From Carnegiea gigantea (taxonomy: Eukaryota; Streptophyta; Magnoliopsida; Caryophyllales; Cactaceae): 64,000 nucleotides of DNA. The translations under genes were made by a program, and so were the position numbers. Below, piece after piece: positions 36,101 through 48,223 of the stretch. The stretch is taken from contig JAKOGI010000079.1 of the NCBI GenBank assembly GCA_029747015.1, positions 1,245,001 through 1,309,000 on the forward strand, written 5' to 3'. Each line of letters starts with the position of its first letter. The first letter of the stretch is position 1. A model generated the notes under the pieces. The model saw nothing but the letters and a program-made list of their open reading frames with translations, was not told where the DNA came from and ran no database searches.

Positions 36101-38314
36101 TCCTGATCGTACAATTTTCATTTTTCTTTATTTTGGGTATGGGTGTTTCTGGATTCAGGTGTAATATTCACCTAGAACTCTTTCTTTTTTAAAAAAAAAA
36201 AATACAGTTTTTGGGTCAGTTCTTCAATATGAATAAATTTTTACTTGGTCCAAGTGTTACGATTGTCCAGTAATCATAAGCTGACAGTTTTAAATATTCA
36301 TATTCATCTTTTTTTTGCCCCCCTGAATGAGGCCTCGTATCAGGATTCCTGAACTTAGTGTAAAAAAGCTCGCCTTAGCGCCTCGGAGGGGATTAGGTGC
36401 GCCTCAAGGATGCGAGGCTATATCTTCCCCCTTTTTCTTCTTTTTCTTAGCCTTGCCTTTACCTTTGTTCTTCTTTTCCTTCCTCAGGAACTAAAAGATG
36501 AGCTAAACTTTTACCGTAAGTGCGTGCATTAGGGAATCACGATCATAAGATAACATATCTTGGGATTATTTGCGGTGTTATTAGTCATATTGATGTCTAT
36601 TCACATTTTTAATGCATTTATCTAACTTGTTTCTGCAAAATATGCTTTGTGAAATATGAAATACTTTAAAAAAATTTGGAAAGAAGTGCGCCTCGCATCC
36701 ATGATGCGTGTGCCTTCGCCTTGCGCCTTGCGCCTTGCGCCTTGGGACCCTATGCGCCTCAGTATGCCTTGCGCTTTTTAAAACTAAGTTCCTAAATGCT
36801 TAAGCTCTAGAAGTCATGTGCCCATTTTTGGCTGTTCGCAAATCTCAATTTCATTTAAACTAAGTCAGACTAATTAATGTAAAGAAGCCAGTGAACTGCA
36901 TTCTAGTACCACAATCTGCAACCTTGGTACTCCATGCTCCGGCTTTGCTGGAGCGTGCCCAGATGTTTTATTATACTCGGCTGTAGTTCAGTTGGAACGT
37001 TACTAAGACCTTTGGTAATAGACACGAACATTTATATGTATCTTTGTGACGGTACTTGATGTCGGAATCAGGTACGGGCGCAACCAATTTATGTTAATTG
37101 TGACTCTCACCCACCCCGCCCCCCCCCCCCCCAAAAGGAAAAAGAGTTGTCTACAAATTGGTGTTCGGATGCAATGTACTTGCACATTTATGGTTTTTTA
37201 AAAAATTAAAAAGGGTCATCCCTGCTACTGTGCATAAGACGGTGAAAAGATGCATGGTGGAATTCTCAACATATGTATGCTGTGCTTTACAAAATTTGCA
37301 GGTCATCATTAGTGAAGAAACTTTTACTGGAGTATATAATATGTCATTCACCATCAGTTTGTCGAGGCCAGCATTGGTGTTTAATGATGAAGCTCTGCTC
37401 AGATTATACGAAGGTTTGGACCTATATGCTTCAGTAACCTTGCTTATAAAATCTTGTTTGGTTTCCTTTCGGGCTTGATACCCAGGGAAAAAAAATCCTC
37501 TGCAACTGCAGGAAATACCCAATTCGCACAAGATTTGCAAGTGTACCTTAGGTCAAGGGACCTACACAACTTGAAGACGGAGTTTCAGGCTGGAAAGGGC
37601 AAGGTATGTCCAGTGTGTCAATATGCTTTATTCATTGTAATTAGACTTGGCAAAATTGACCTTTACCCCAATTGCCATACCCACTACGAGACCCAATTTG
37701 AGGTAGCACTTTTGACTCAAAAGCTGAAATAACCCTAGTGTATTGGCAGTGATGGTTTTATAATATGGGAGCTTTCATCTCCTGGTTGATTACAGGATGT
37801 ATTGAGTGAGGATTATAATGCCCAAGTTCTGATGGTTTTGATTTGAATGAAAGCTATACTTTGAAGTCAAAAAAAAAAAAAACTGAAATAACTCAGCCTT
37901 AACTGGAAAATTTTGCTTGACTCATATTAATTAGATTTTAATGCCCAAGTTCTGATGGTTTTGATTTGAATGAAAGCTATACTTTGAAGTCAAAAAAAAA
38001 AAAAAAAAGAACTGAAATAACTCAGCCTTAACTGGAAAATTTTGCTTGACTCATATTAATTAGTTTTTATTTGTTTTATGACAAACTTATTGGACAAATT
38101 CTGCTAAACACAATGTTATTTGTGTAGTTCATCAATCCATTTTGATCCGATCCAAAATGAATGACTTGTTTTGCACTGATCCCCAAAAAAAAAAAAATAA
38201 TAATTGCAGATCAAGGTCGACTGTATCAAAGACTTGCCTCCGGTGGAAGTAGTGTTGGGTGAACATGTATTCTTGAGCGTAGGAGATCATTATCTGAGCT
38301 CAAAATCTGGATGA
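18181..38314 (+). CDS. Isoleucyl-tRNA synthetase, cytosolic (27 exons)
   Basis: This class Ia synthetase attaches isoleucine to tRNA-Ile and edits misactivated valine. Exons: 18181-18714, 19974-20039, 20132-20275, 21451-21674, 22761-22926, 23057-23170, 24352-24449, 25927-26005, 26095-26253, 26396-26479, 27854-27987, 28455-28614, 28745-28828, 28969-29181, 30726-30851, 31375-31512, 31620-31723, 31861-31924, 32893-32981, 33084-33225, 33666-33729, 33814-33881, 34158-34280, 35558-35623, 37302-37413, 37512-37603, 38210-38314. All joins keep frame with GT/AG borders, giving 3,552 nt and 1,183 aa, the usual length of the eukaryotic cytosolic enzyme. The HIGH motif is HYGH (56-59). The CP1 editing domain shows [11 protein letters not shown] (225-235) and [15 protein letters not shown] (352-366). 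The KMSKS loop is KMSKR (634-638). The anticodon-binding and eukaryote-type C-terminal regions follow. No transit peptide is seen, since the protein starts directly at the conserved N-terminus, so a cytosolic form is inferred. The start is the first ATG in frame, in context GCAGCCATGG. Introns host several transposons, and the gene is convergent with BIO2. Confidence 0.97.
26650..26902. mobile_element. MITE-like insertion in synthetase intron 10
   Basis: The sequence between exons 10 and 11 contains a stretch of repeated CAACTTC/CCACTTCAACCA words. It opens with GGCCCTGTTCTTTTTGTTG and closes with a segment whose reverse complement reads TTAGTGTCCGTTCTTTTCGTTG. The matching TGTTCTTTTTGTTG / CGTTCTTTTCGTTG cores make imperfect terminal inverted repeats. 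There is no coding capacity. Confidence 0.5.
34320..35110 (-). other. Foreign-looking block in synthetase intron 23
   Basis: This part of the intron between exons 23 and 24 is less AT-rich and looks unlike its surroundings. On the reverse strand, an ATG at 34754-34756 in context GGCCGCC opens a 50-codon frame beginning [18 protein letters not shown] and ending about 34604. A second short frame ([12 protein letters not shown]) follows, ending at a GTATGT donor-like site. This resembles the 5' end of a gene captured by a transposon or a decayed insertion. I recognise no protein. Confidence 0.3.
36354..36788. mobile_element. hAT-like element in synthetase intron 24
   Basis: The element is 435 bp. 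The left end reads CTTAGTGTAAAAAAGCTCGCC and the reverse complement of the right end reads CTTAGTTTTAAAAAGCGCAAGG. It is flanked by TTCCTGAA (36346-36353) and TTCCTAAA (36789-36796), an 8-bp duplication with one mismatch. The interior near both ends holds GCGCCTCG words, and near 36717-36745 a short tandem of GCGCCTT units. A related fragment (GTGCGCTGAGGCGCAAAGAG) lies in a BIO2 intron near 40878. There is no ORF. Confidence 0.75.
37816..38064 (+). repeat. Tandem duplication of about 123 bp in the last synthetase intron
   Basis: A unit starting TAATGCCCAAGTTCTGATGG at 37816 repeats at 37939 almost identically, including an internal poly(A) tract whose length differs between copies. Both units end in TTGCTTGACTCATATTAATT. 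It lies between exons 26 and 27 and does not touch coding sequence. The close match implies a recent event. Confidence 0.85.
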
Positions 38315-38514
38315 GAAGTAGCAGACTCACGGTGCTCTTTAACCTATTGACTTCATTTTTGTAACCCTTCTTGATTTGCATTTTTGACCTACAGAAATTC
38401 TGAAAAAACACGGTGATTGATGAATGTCATGTCAAATTAAGTTGTTGTCAGTCTTGTATGAAACGTGAAAACTTTCAATCAATGAAAGAAATACAGGTTC
38501 TGCATTATCAGTTC

Positions 38515-39483
38515 TGAACTGCCATCCAGATTTGTTCTTGTTCTTTATGTCCTTGTCATTCTATTGTGGTGTCATGTTTATGGTTACTAGTTAGTAAGGA
38601 AAGATGGTTAAGACTTCTACCGCAGGAGTGACCGAGTGAGGCAGAAGGATTCTAAGTGGTGATTAAATTGAAAGGAAACTAGTGCTAGTGGTGTCATTTC
38701 ATATCATCATTATGTAACGTGATATTTGGTTGTGTAATGTAATAGCGTTGTAATGCAATTGATCTTACAACAAAATTATGCATAAGATAGGTTTATTTGT
38801 AATTAAAACAATTATAGATTTCGTGTGTTATAAAATTGTTTACATCCAAAATTCACTGAATGTTTCTAAAACTTGTTCGAAGTGAGTCTATCTCACCTGA
38901 CAAAATGTAAAATATGGCATGTCGTTTTGGTGAGAAATTAGAGTGGGAAATGGTGAAGAATGGGAGGGACTAGGAGCACAAATATTTTGTGATTGAGAGA
39001 CGGAAGGTTTGGAAAAGGTGGTATGGAATGGGAGAGAGTTGGGAATGGAAACAATGGGGATCTATCCATGAAAAAAACAAGCCTTACAAAGATGAACAGC
39101 AAAAAGGAGGCTAGATAGAATAATTCGCAAGCGATACAATGATGCTACCTAAGAATTGTCAAGCTTCTGCCAGTAGCACCCCAAAGAAACAAAAATCCCA
39201 ACACCCCAAAAAAAGAAGAGGAGAAAGGAAAGAAAAAAGCAAGCAAAAAGTAAAAAGAAAAAGAAAGGAGGATAGCTACCAAGTAATACATAGTTTTTGT
39301 TTCTCCATTCTTGTATAAGTTTGTGCAGGTACAAGTGGAGGCTCTCCCTACCAACTACGAATAACTATCACTAACTTAATTGACCTCAATGCTACAAGAA
39401 TTAAATATTTTTCAAGTATAATTTGGCCAAAAAGAAGCAAAAGAAGGAATGCAAGAGCATGGAAGGTATGAAATTGGGAATGC
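38515..39483. other. Convergent intergenic region between the synthetase and BIO2
   Basis: The stop codons of the two convergent genes are about 1.17 kb apart. The region must contain both 3' UTRs. I see AT-rich sequence and a purine-rich A/AG stretch near 39180-39275, but no additional gene. No canonical AATAAA is obvious for BIO2. AATGAAAGAAAT near 38479-38492 is a possible weak signal for the synthetase. Confidence 0.4.
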
Positions 39484-42400
39484 TTAAGCAGAAGCAGAAG
39501 CAGAGGCAGCTGCCTGAGAGGTCTCTGCATCTACATCATCAACGAGACTGGGAGGCCTAGGAAGGAGACCCAACACATTAAACATGAGCTGATCAGCATC
39601 ATAGTCGTTATTTGGGGTTGTCAGCAGCTTCTCTCCTGTGAAGATGGAGTTTGCACCCGCGAGGAAGCATAAGGCTTGCTCAGGCATCGAAAACAGTACA
39701 CGCCCGGCTGATAGCCTCACCATGGCACTTGGCATCACTATACGAGCAGTTGCAATCATCCGGATCATCTCCCATATTTCTACTGGCTGTAACAAAGAGG
39801 TAGATGCCATTTTGAGCCTTCGGTATACACAATTCCACTTACATAATGAGTGACATGAAGAGGACTCAGGAAATAAGCATCATCAAAACGTCGAAGTCAG
39901 ATGTCGGGCGGCAAAATTTCAGGGCTTTGGCTAATTAAGTACAACAAATTGTAATACTCACTAATGAGATGAGCTTTCACTGCCCTCATCTCGTTTTTTG
40001 GGATCAACTTGGAATCATGTTTAGACAATATAAAGAGGGATAACTTGTGTTTGAATATGGGCATAGCTAAGTCATATACTGCACCGTTCAAGAGAGGTAT
40101 AGACCCTTGGCCCTGCATCTTACACTAAAAGAAGTAAAAGCACAGAGTTTCCTGATAATGGTCAAGTCCAACATATGGACCACATTGGGTGCTCAACAGA
40201 TTTGAGTAGACTAGGAGTCCAAGCAACAATGACAATAACATCTGAGAATAAAGGGAATATAGGATTCTAAAATCACATTGTGCAAACCCTTGGTTCAATT
40301 CTACCACAACCATTTTACAGAGACGTCAGGAACTTTCACAAGTAACGCAAAGATCCAAAGTCACAAATCCGTCCCAAAACAATTCACTAATTCAAGCTTC
40401 GTAGCATAATTTTAAAACTTCGTAACAAATAAGAAAGGTTACCTTTTGATCCTCCAGAGGAGTGCCTTTTACAGCAACTAGTGCATTAATCGGAACACTT
40501 TCTGGGTGTGTAGGTAGAGTAGCTAATGTATGTAGCAAGCCCACCCGATCCTCAGCTGTTTCTCCAAGCCCTATTATTCCTCCTGCAAAGCGAGAAGGTA
40601 GACGGTTAATCACTGACAGAAGTATACAAGTAGAGCATCAGCCCACTTGAACATGGTTTACGTCACTAGCGCTGGATCCACAATGAGTCAATGATTGATA
40701 AGAATCCTTATGTATTCAACTGTCTTTCCCACAAAAGCCATTATATACACTAAACTTACAGAGATCTTTTTTGGAAATCCTAGGAAGTCTTGAAGGCAGA
40801 GAGGGAAGCGTCTCTCAGAGCTTTTCCCCCTCCCCCTTTTTGATGAGTATTTCTCAGACTTATTTTGAGAAGGGTAAGGTGCGCTGAGGCGCAAAGAGTC
40901 CCAAAGCATAAGGTGAAGATATAGTAACCATTGTGTATTCAATGGAATCATCTTCATAGGCTGGGTTCTCAAGTCAGGTATTGGTTGCTTTACATAGTTA
41001 CATGTAATTCAGAAACTAGGATCAAATTAATTTGCAAGCTTCAATTGAGTTTCATTTGAAGAAATTTCATGCACTTGTTAAAATAAAGAGTTTCTATGGT
41101 TTACCGTCTCATCTCCCCCTCTCTCATTAAAATAAATGAGGCACAAGAGGTGCCTATTTGGCACTTGTAACTCAAAGGAACCCAAGAAATCACATTTCCT
41201 CAAGACACTAATGCTATGAAGTTGAGCCTTGCTTCTCAGTCGGTTGCTGCACCTGGTGTGCGCGTCTTAAAGCTAAGGGTAAACTTGATTAGATTCTTAG
41301 TATCCCGTTTCATGGCCAAAATGAACCACTTGAATGACTTCATATCAATGGTAACGCTCAAAGGAGATGGTCCAGCATAGGTTGGAACCTCTCCCCCCCC
41401 CCAGCCACCTGAGCTGTCCAATCACCTTTTCAACATACAGCAGGGAAGTCTAACCCAAGCCAAAAAACAAAAAAAAAAGAAAAGCAACCACCTTGGTCTA
41501 TATAGGGACTTACCACAACAAACATTGATCCCTGCTTCACGTACAAAGTCAAGAGTTTGCAATCGCTCGTCGTAAGATCGAGTTGTAATAATATTTGGGT
41601 AGTACTCTCTGGATGTATCAAGGTTATGATTGTATGCTGTCAGACCAGCCTTTTTAAGCTCCAATGCTTGCTGCTTCTCCAACATCCCTAATGTGCAACA
41701 GACTTCCATGCCCATTTCCCTATTATAAAAACAATTTTCACAAGACAAATTTCAGCTTTAAGGAAATCTCTCCTTTATACTATAAAATCTTACGTACAAA
41801 CATCCCTACCCCCGCCCCCCCCAAAAAAAGATGTTTAGTATCCTACAATTATCTCTATCTCTATGAAATTCTTGATTTCATAGTGAAAGTGGGTGATCTC
41901 ATAATTATACACCATAAAGAAGAAGTCCAGGTTTCACATAACAATCTCCCATAGTGAACGTATCTGACTTCCAAAACACTAGAATATGTAGTTTCACTAA
42001 CTGTTTCATGTAATATCTGTAAACATAGCCTATACAAGTTTGAAGAAGGTTATGAAGTCTGATTGATTGCATTTCCATCAGCTCCAAGTAGTTATTTCAA
42101 TGCAAGCACGAAAGAACAAAACTAAACAGTTTTCTCAAAAGTTTCTCAATATTTACATCCCCTTCACGTCCATCATTCTCTTCTATCAGCACCTAAATGC
42201 CAACCTTTCTCCCCCCCCCCCCCAAAAAAAAACCAACTAGAATCTAGATGCAGTTTTGCTCGCATTCTACATAGCTGACCAACTTGATATTATAAAGATG
42301 ACTGTTTAGGCACTGCCTCTCTTGTTGCCATGGCCCAGGAGATCGTAGCATCAAGTTTTTGTACTAAACTTGATATAGATACAAGAAATCCAGCCAAGGA

Positions 42401-44735
42401 GACAGATTCTTATTGTCCTACTTGACAAACCTTAAGATAAGAAAACAAAACAGGATAGACCATGCAAACAGAAAAGAAATTATTCTGTGTTCATATAAGA
42501 AATGTGATGGGACCAGTTTGGTCGGTTTAGTTTGGTTCTGGTTTGCAAGCTCCTAAGGGAGTCAAGGTTGCTCTTCACCTCAAGTATCGCTATTAAGTTT
42601 CATAAATTATGAGCACACACATCGGAATAATTAAGTGCCATGACCTTATTTCTTTCACATATTCAAGAATTTGGTTGAAGTTGGTTTTCCTGCCCACTGT
42701 GTCCCTCCATGCCGCACCCATGCAGAACCGTGTACTGCCAGCTTCTTTAGCCTGCCAGTTCATGCAAAGTGAAAAAGTTGATATCAGAGGTACAAGAACA
42801 ACAAAGATCTTCCCGCTCAGCGCAGAATATGCCAAGACATTGTAAATACTAGATAGAAGATACATATGAATAAGATTTGCAGGATTTTTCACTTGTCTCA
42901 AAAAGAGAAAATAAATAGAAATACATGACTTTCAAACCCCCCACCCCCCAACCCATGTTAAACAATACTTTGTTACCAGAAATTTGCGTTTTATTGATCT
43001 AATGCTTCCTCACATGATTGGAGTAGTTTATGAGGGTAGGACTAGGCAATGCCGAATTTGTTTGTAATAGAGAAAAGGGGGGGGGGTTAAAGAAAATAAA
43101 GACATAGATCATGATCAACTTTCCAATCCAAATTCTTGATCTTGCAGGCGTAAGTAGTTCCTTCTCTCTTCACGAAATCAGAGGTCTATGAAACACAACT
43201 CAATTAGCCTTCAAAATCAAATTACAATCATCATCTCTAATTCTTCAGCTACCCCCCAATTATATTGAGTTGTTAATAGTGTAAAACATCACGTCCTTGC
43301 AGAAACCATAAAACAGCTACCCAGATAAGACTGAACAACCCAATATACAACAACATTAGTGCAGGTCCCACTTTCACGGGGTTTGGAGAGATTCAGATGT
43401 AGGCAATCTTACTCCTACAAGCACAGCGACGAATTCCAAGAGACCCACAAAAAATTTTCACAAACAATCGCTTGTTGAGATGAAGACTTTTGAACAGCCC
43501 AATAATCGTGTTTAAAAGTGATGAGCAGCGCTAACAAAAATAACGTCTTTTATCATGAATCTCTATTAAATAAAGACCGCGGATACATTCTGCATTATGG
43601 TTTATCCACAAGTGCAACCTGGATATAAAATCAATTCCTGCTCAAAAAGCAGTGACCAATGAGGACGCGTGATATCCCAGATCAAAGTATATGCTCATGT
43701 GCTAAATTGTGATGTGTGAGTACCAAGTAAAGCTTACCTTCTTGGCTGCCTCTATGACAGAATCTTTATTCATCAATCTTTGAGCCTTCACACCAGTGCC
43801 ATATCGAGAAGATTGAGGACAATAAGCACAATCCTCACTGCAGCCTCCAGTCTTAATGGAGAGTAGAGTGCACTGTTGCACTTCCCTAAAATTGTGAGCA
43901 TGTCTATGGACTTGAGCCTGCAATAGAATACACCTCCAAGTAAGCACAGTACCCCTCCACATACTGAAGGATCATGCCATCATTAAAGAAAACACCACCA
44001 GTGGCATCAATAAAGCAAGAACGAGGTAGAAGTTTACACTACATAAAATTAAACACTAAAACCCAACTTTTGCCTTTGCCCCAAAAAAACCACTAATCAG
44101 TAATCAAGGTGAGCTTGTCACAGAACCATCAATCAGCAAAAGGATATCAGTCCTTTCTTCTTACAAGATTCCAACCCCCCCCCCCCCCGGGGGGGGTTTA
44201 CCTAAAGCTAAGCTAGTAACTCATGATTTAACCAAAAAACAATCCCCAGTATTAAGAATCAAATTAACCAGCTAAATCTTCCTTTAAAAAACATTCAACC
44301 CCAACGTTCTCCTCCCAAAACCATCAAATTGAAGTGGGTTTTTAAACAAAAATCATCAGATAGTACTACACCATCCAGAGTTCCTCAAACCACCACAAAT
44401 TTCAGGAAGACGGAGACCACAGTTCACAATGCCAAGCTCAATTCTTACAAAGGGCCAAACTTCATTAAAAAAAAGAGAGAGAGAGAGAGAGATAAAAACC
44501 TCAGCTTTCTGAGTAGGCATAGAAATCACACAAACTCACTCACCCCATGAAATAGAAGGTCGAGAATTGGAGAATCATAAACAGATTTGATCTCCGGACG
44601 AGTCCAATCATGGCGGGGGCCTTCTTTGATGGTTCTTTCAGCTTGAACAGCCGCTGCAGAAGCAGAATACCAACAACAATGGAAACCCAGAACTGATGGC
44701 CTTAGATTTGAGCGTATAGATCTCACCCACAACAT
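39484..44735 (-). CDS. BIO2: Biotin synthase, mitochondrial (six exons)
   Basis: BIO2 is a radical-SAM enzyme that inserts sulfur into dethiobiotin, the last step of biotin synthesis, in plant mitochondria. Exons in transcription order: 44735-44544, 43917-43738, 42751-42645, 41719-41514, 40582-40443, 39786-39484. All have GT/AG borders and keep frame (1,128 nt, 375 aa, the usual plant length). Residues 1-30 are rich in Arg, Ser and Ala with few acidic residues, consistent with a mitochondrial presequence. The [4Fe-4S] CxxxCxxC is Cys90, Cys94 and Cys97 in [14 protein letters not shown]. Other conserved cysteines lie in RFCMGAAW (134), VCCTLG (167-168) and INVCCGG (227-228). VRLSAGR at 298-304 and [18 protein letters not shown] follow. 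The tail is Ala/Ser-rich. The start is the ATG at 44733-44735. The frame is open farther upstream, but only non-ATG codons are available. A Cys at 228 replaces the Ser I expect after the cluster ligand. Confidence 0.97.
43348..43420 (-). mobile_element. RTE-LINE 3' tail in BIO2 intron 2
   Basis: On the reverse strand this stretch carries the tail module shared with 5335-6027 (AAGATTGCCTACATCTGAATC, then CCCCGTGAAAGTGGGACCTGC) and ends in TTGTTG. It is about 70 bp. No clear target duplication is visible. It lies between BIO2 exons 2 and 3. Confidence 0.65.
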
Positions 44736-44850
44736 TTTTTCCCCTTCCAATGAGGTTTGAAGGGGAGAGTTGAGAAGGGCTAATGGCAGGGAGGAGTTTA
44801 CGAGGAGGGAAGATAGAACGATACAAAACGAACTGCAGTGATTTACCCAC

Positions 44851-45216
44851 TTTGAGAATGCAGGTGGGTGAGAGACTTGCGCCAGATAGGACTTTAAAAA
44901 CTTTTCTTTAAAAAAAAAAAAAAAAAACCTCTCCAGTTTTTAGGAGGAGGGCATGCATAATTTTTTTAAATCTGGATTTTGCTAGGAGACATGGATATAT
45001 CGATCAAAAAATGTTTTTTTTTTTTTTTTTTCCAGCATGAAGTGGGAAGAAATTGAAACAAACTGGAAGTAATTTTTAAAAAAAATTGTCAAAAGTCCAA
45101 ATAAGTTAATGGGGTTGGAAGGAATAGGATGATTAAACTTCGAGTTAATAGATATTATAATAGATGTATCAAATCTGATGTTTAGTTTTGTTCTCTTTTA
45201 GTTTTATGTATATAAC
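44851..45216. other. Upstream region of BIO2
   Basis: This region should contain the BIO2 promoter on the reverse strand. Poly(A) and poly(T) tracts lie at about 44909-44926 and 45013-45031. I see no clear TATA box or named regulatory motif. Confidence 0.35.
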
Positions 45217-46920
45217 TAGGTTATACCCCCTGCAATGCAAAGATGTAGTTCAAACATATTTAAAATTGTATTAATAATGAAAAAAATAATTATTAATCCA
45301 AATAGTAAAAAAAGATATGTTAGATTACTCAATTTACGAATAGTTGAGCATTTTTTTAAATTTCTTTTCCATTGTGATAATATGTACTCTTCATTCTTAA
45401 TGTTCAACTCACATGTTTTTATTCATTTAAATAATTTATTTATTAAATATATATTTTATATAAATGTTAAATTTTATTACTAATTAATAAGTGGTATTCA
45501 CTTTAATATGTAGAATTGATATTGCAATAAATCTATACCCATCTTAACTCAAATTGGGTATCCTATGTGGCATCCAATGCAAGAATTTTAGTCAATTTTT
45601 ATTTTAATTTTATTAGTATAAATAGCATAGAAAACATGTCAATTTTAAAAGTAGTAATAATCCTATTACAACATAATTATTGTTTTTTAGTTATAATAAT
45701 TTCTTTTCTTTTTCCATGTAAATTATCACTTGAAATTCCTTTTGTATTTGTTCCATAATTATTCATATACTATGTTCCCAAAAATCTTTAATATGTGAGA
45801 CATTTTTTGGTGGGCAAATTTAGTAATTAAATAGACTATCTTTTCATTTAACTACTTTATTAAAGATTATATTAAAGTTGAAGTTTTACTAATTACTATA
45901 TAAATTATGTAAAAAATTAAAATCTTAATTTAATGTAGCATTGCATTAACTTAACCTACATAGACCATTATGAAGTCAAGTAATCCTATGTGGTATTATA
46001 CATGTTATCCTATGTATCATTTATATATTAATTCTATCCAACTTTTAATATATATAGGGTTATACCCTTACGATGTAAGGATGTTAGTCAATTTTTGTCT
46101 TAATAACGTAATATCAGTATAACTAATTAATAAAAATATATTATTTTAAAAGTAGATTAGCAATTTTAAAATAGCATAATTATTGTTTCCTTTATATTTT
46201 TCTTTAAAATTACTCTAAATTTCTTTTGTTTTCATATGATAATGATTTACCATTTACCTTTTTTTCATAATTATTGAACACGTCACAGTGTAACTAATTT
46301 GTGATGGATACTTTTTAGAAGTTAAATGGACTATATTTTAATTTAACTTAATTTCACAAAAACTATATTACAATCTTATAGATTACTCTACATAGGATAT
46401 ATAAAAATCAACCCTAGATGAATATTCATATAGAATCTAACACAATCTTTGTACGCGTTGTCTTATATATCATTCATAAATTATCTTATGTGATTAAATT
46501 GTTATATGGCAATATGATATTACTCATTTACAATGACCTCAAGATCTAGACTTCAAAAAAAAAAAAAGTAGTAACAATTAAAATTAAGGTAAAATTTGAT
46601 TCTTTTATCTAACTCTATTCTTTTAATATTGAAAAATAAAATGAATCAGTTTGAAATACAAAAAAATCAATTATTGCACACCAAGTTAATCGCATGAGGA
46701 CTTACTCAAAAAATAAAAAGAGTTAGGAGTGTAAAACCATGCAATAAATATTTAAGTTAATAGCATATAATAAAATCTAATTAATAGCATTAATGTTGAT
46801 TAATATGTCTCCACTAATATCCACCAATTGCAAGTTGCCAAGTCATCAACTTGTGCCATGTGAGATGCCACATCTCATTCACACATTGTTTGTATCCAAC
46901 TTTTAATATATATATATATG
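45217..46920. repeat. Diverged AT-rich head-to-tail units
   Basis: Units begin with a TATACCC word at about 45222, 45534 and 46061. The second and third continue with matching sequence: TTTTAGTCAATTTTTATTTTAA at 45585 corresponds to TGTTAGTCAATTTTTGTCTTAA at 46083, followed by GTATAA, TTTTAAAAGTAGT and CATAATTATTGTTT in the same order. The offset is about 500 bp. Both the 46,030 and 46,890 regions carry TATCCAACTTTTAATATATATA, which looks like a unit end. No coding capacity was found. Serial insertion of one AT-rich element at TA-rich sites, or tandem duplication, would explain it. The family is unknown to me. Confidence 0.55.
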
Positions 46921-47765
46921 ATGATTATATTAGGACAAATGTGTCAAATAACACTGATTTCATTATCTTTTTATCAGAGCTTGAATTTAATCATAAATTA
47001 GCTTCCAAATGAACCTTTGATATCTTGCAAGTACTTCTTTCCAATCTCCATTTTTCACAAAGGCAGCAACTTTAGCATGTTCATATTTTGTTTGAAACAT
47101 CACTTGTTCTTGTTACTTACAATTTACAAAGAATAGGAAGTATAATATTTAAAGGTAAACTGTCCACCCCCTTTTAAGTTGCATATAGGCTACCTAATGG
47201 GGTTATAAGGACTTAGCATAGGAACATACTAAGGATAAATTAAGCCAATAGACCCATTAAGACCCATCGTGAATTAGATAACATAAACTACTAATCTCCT
47301 CCAAACTCATATCCAGGAGGACATTAGCCTCCATTCCATGCACCCCACAAGCATAGGATTTTTTGATCTTGATATATTTTTACCCAAGTTTTTCTCTATA
47401 TCTTTTCTTTTATTGATTGGGAACTGGTAACAAGTATGCTGGAATTTGATGACTGATGACAGTAATTATCAAATTTGACATGGGCAAATAATTTTGGAAT
47501 GAAACATATCATCAATTAGTTTGTGATGAATCATGTCTCTTATGCAAATGTGTACTCGTATATTAGTGAATTGTATTTAAAATTGAACTAGCTATTTTAT
47601 CAGTAAAAATGTTCATATTGTAAGGAGAAAGATCATATGCATTGAAATGACACACTTATGCCTTACTATTTTATTTATAAGTTGGAAAATGGATACACGT
47701 AGACACCCCCATTACATTGATGAAGGGTGCAAACACATGTACAATGCAACTACATAAGTAACTTT
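46921..47765. other. Intergenic, no gene seen
   Basis: AT-rich sequence with no supportable feature. It ends at the left border of the TRIM element. Confidence 0.35.
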
Positions 47766-47958
47766 TGTATTAGAGGATAGACATATTCCTGGGCATTCAA
47801 CCATCAGCTTAAACTTTTGGTTGAGATAGTTCTTAAATATGGTATCAGAGTCAGCCCAATTACAAGGTCTGGACCAATTGTAAGGTATGAGACTTGAGTC
47901 CCACATTGATCATATGGGGGGTTAATATGACGTATATATAGGCTTTGGGTTCTCCCAG

Positions 47959-48223
47959 TGAAGATTTCTGTCATGGCTATGACTGAGAGAAATAGAGAGA
48001 GAAAATATGTAAGATGCAAATGATATTTTCTTGATCATTACATCTCTTTCTAGTACAGTTATATACTAGCACACTTCATTACAGATGCAAAATAACAGAA
48101 AGCTAACAATATCTGAAATGGAGTAACTAAATTCTGTTACATCACAGCTCAGCAATAGTAAAAAAATATTATCCTAACTTCCTTGACAACTCAGTACACC
48201 ATGCCATTCCCTCAGCCTCTACA
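47959..48223 (-). repeat. Copia 3' LTR
   Basis: A 265-bp terminal repeat, 3' in element orientation, bounded by TG and CA. It matches 52738-53004 almost throughout, with about 14 substitutions and one 3-bp deletion. Confidence 0.9.

Noticed and set aside
18952..37300. Many short frames inside the synthetase introns
   Set aside because: They are extensions of true exons into introns or chance frames in AT-rich DNA. Exon limits were set by frame-preserving GT/AG joins and family conservation.
44168..44197. C13G7 tract as a possible structural hairpin or origin
   Set aside because: It is a simple-sequence junction in a BIO2 intron, one of many homopolymer tracts here, and is prone to assembly error.
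44736..44850. Upstream extension of BIO2 and an overlapping frame
   Set aside because: The apparent starts are TTG (44750) and GTG (44850). The first real ATG is at 44733-44735 and gives an N-terminus like other plant BIO2 proteins.
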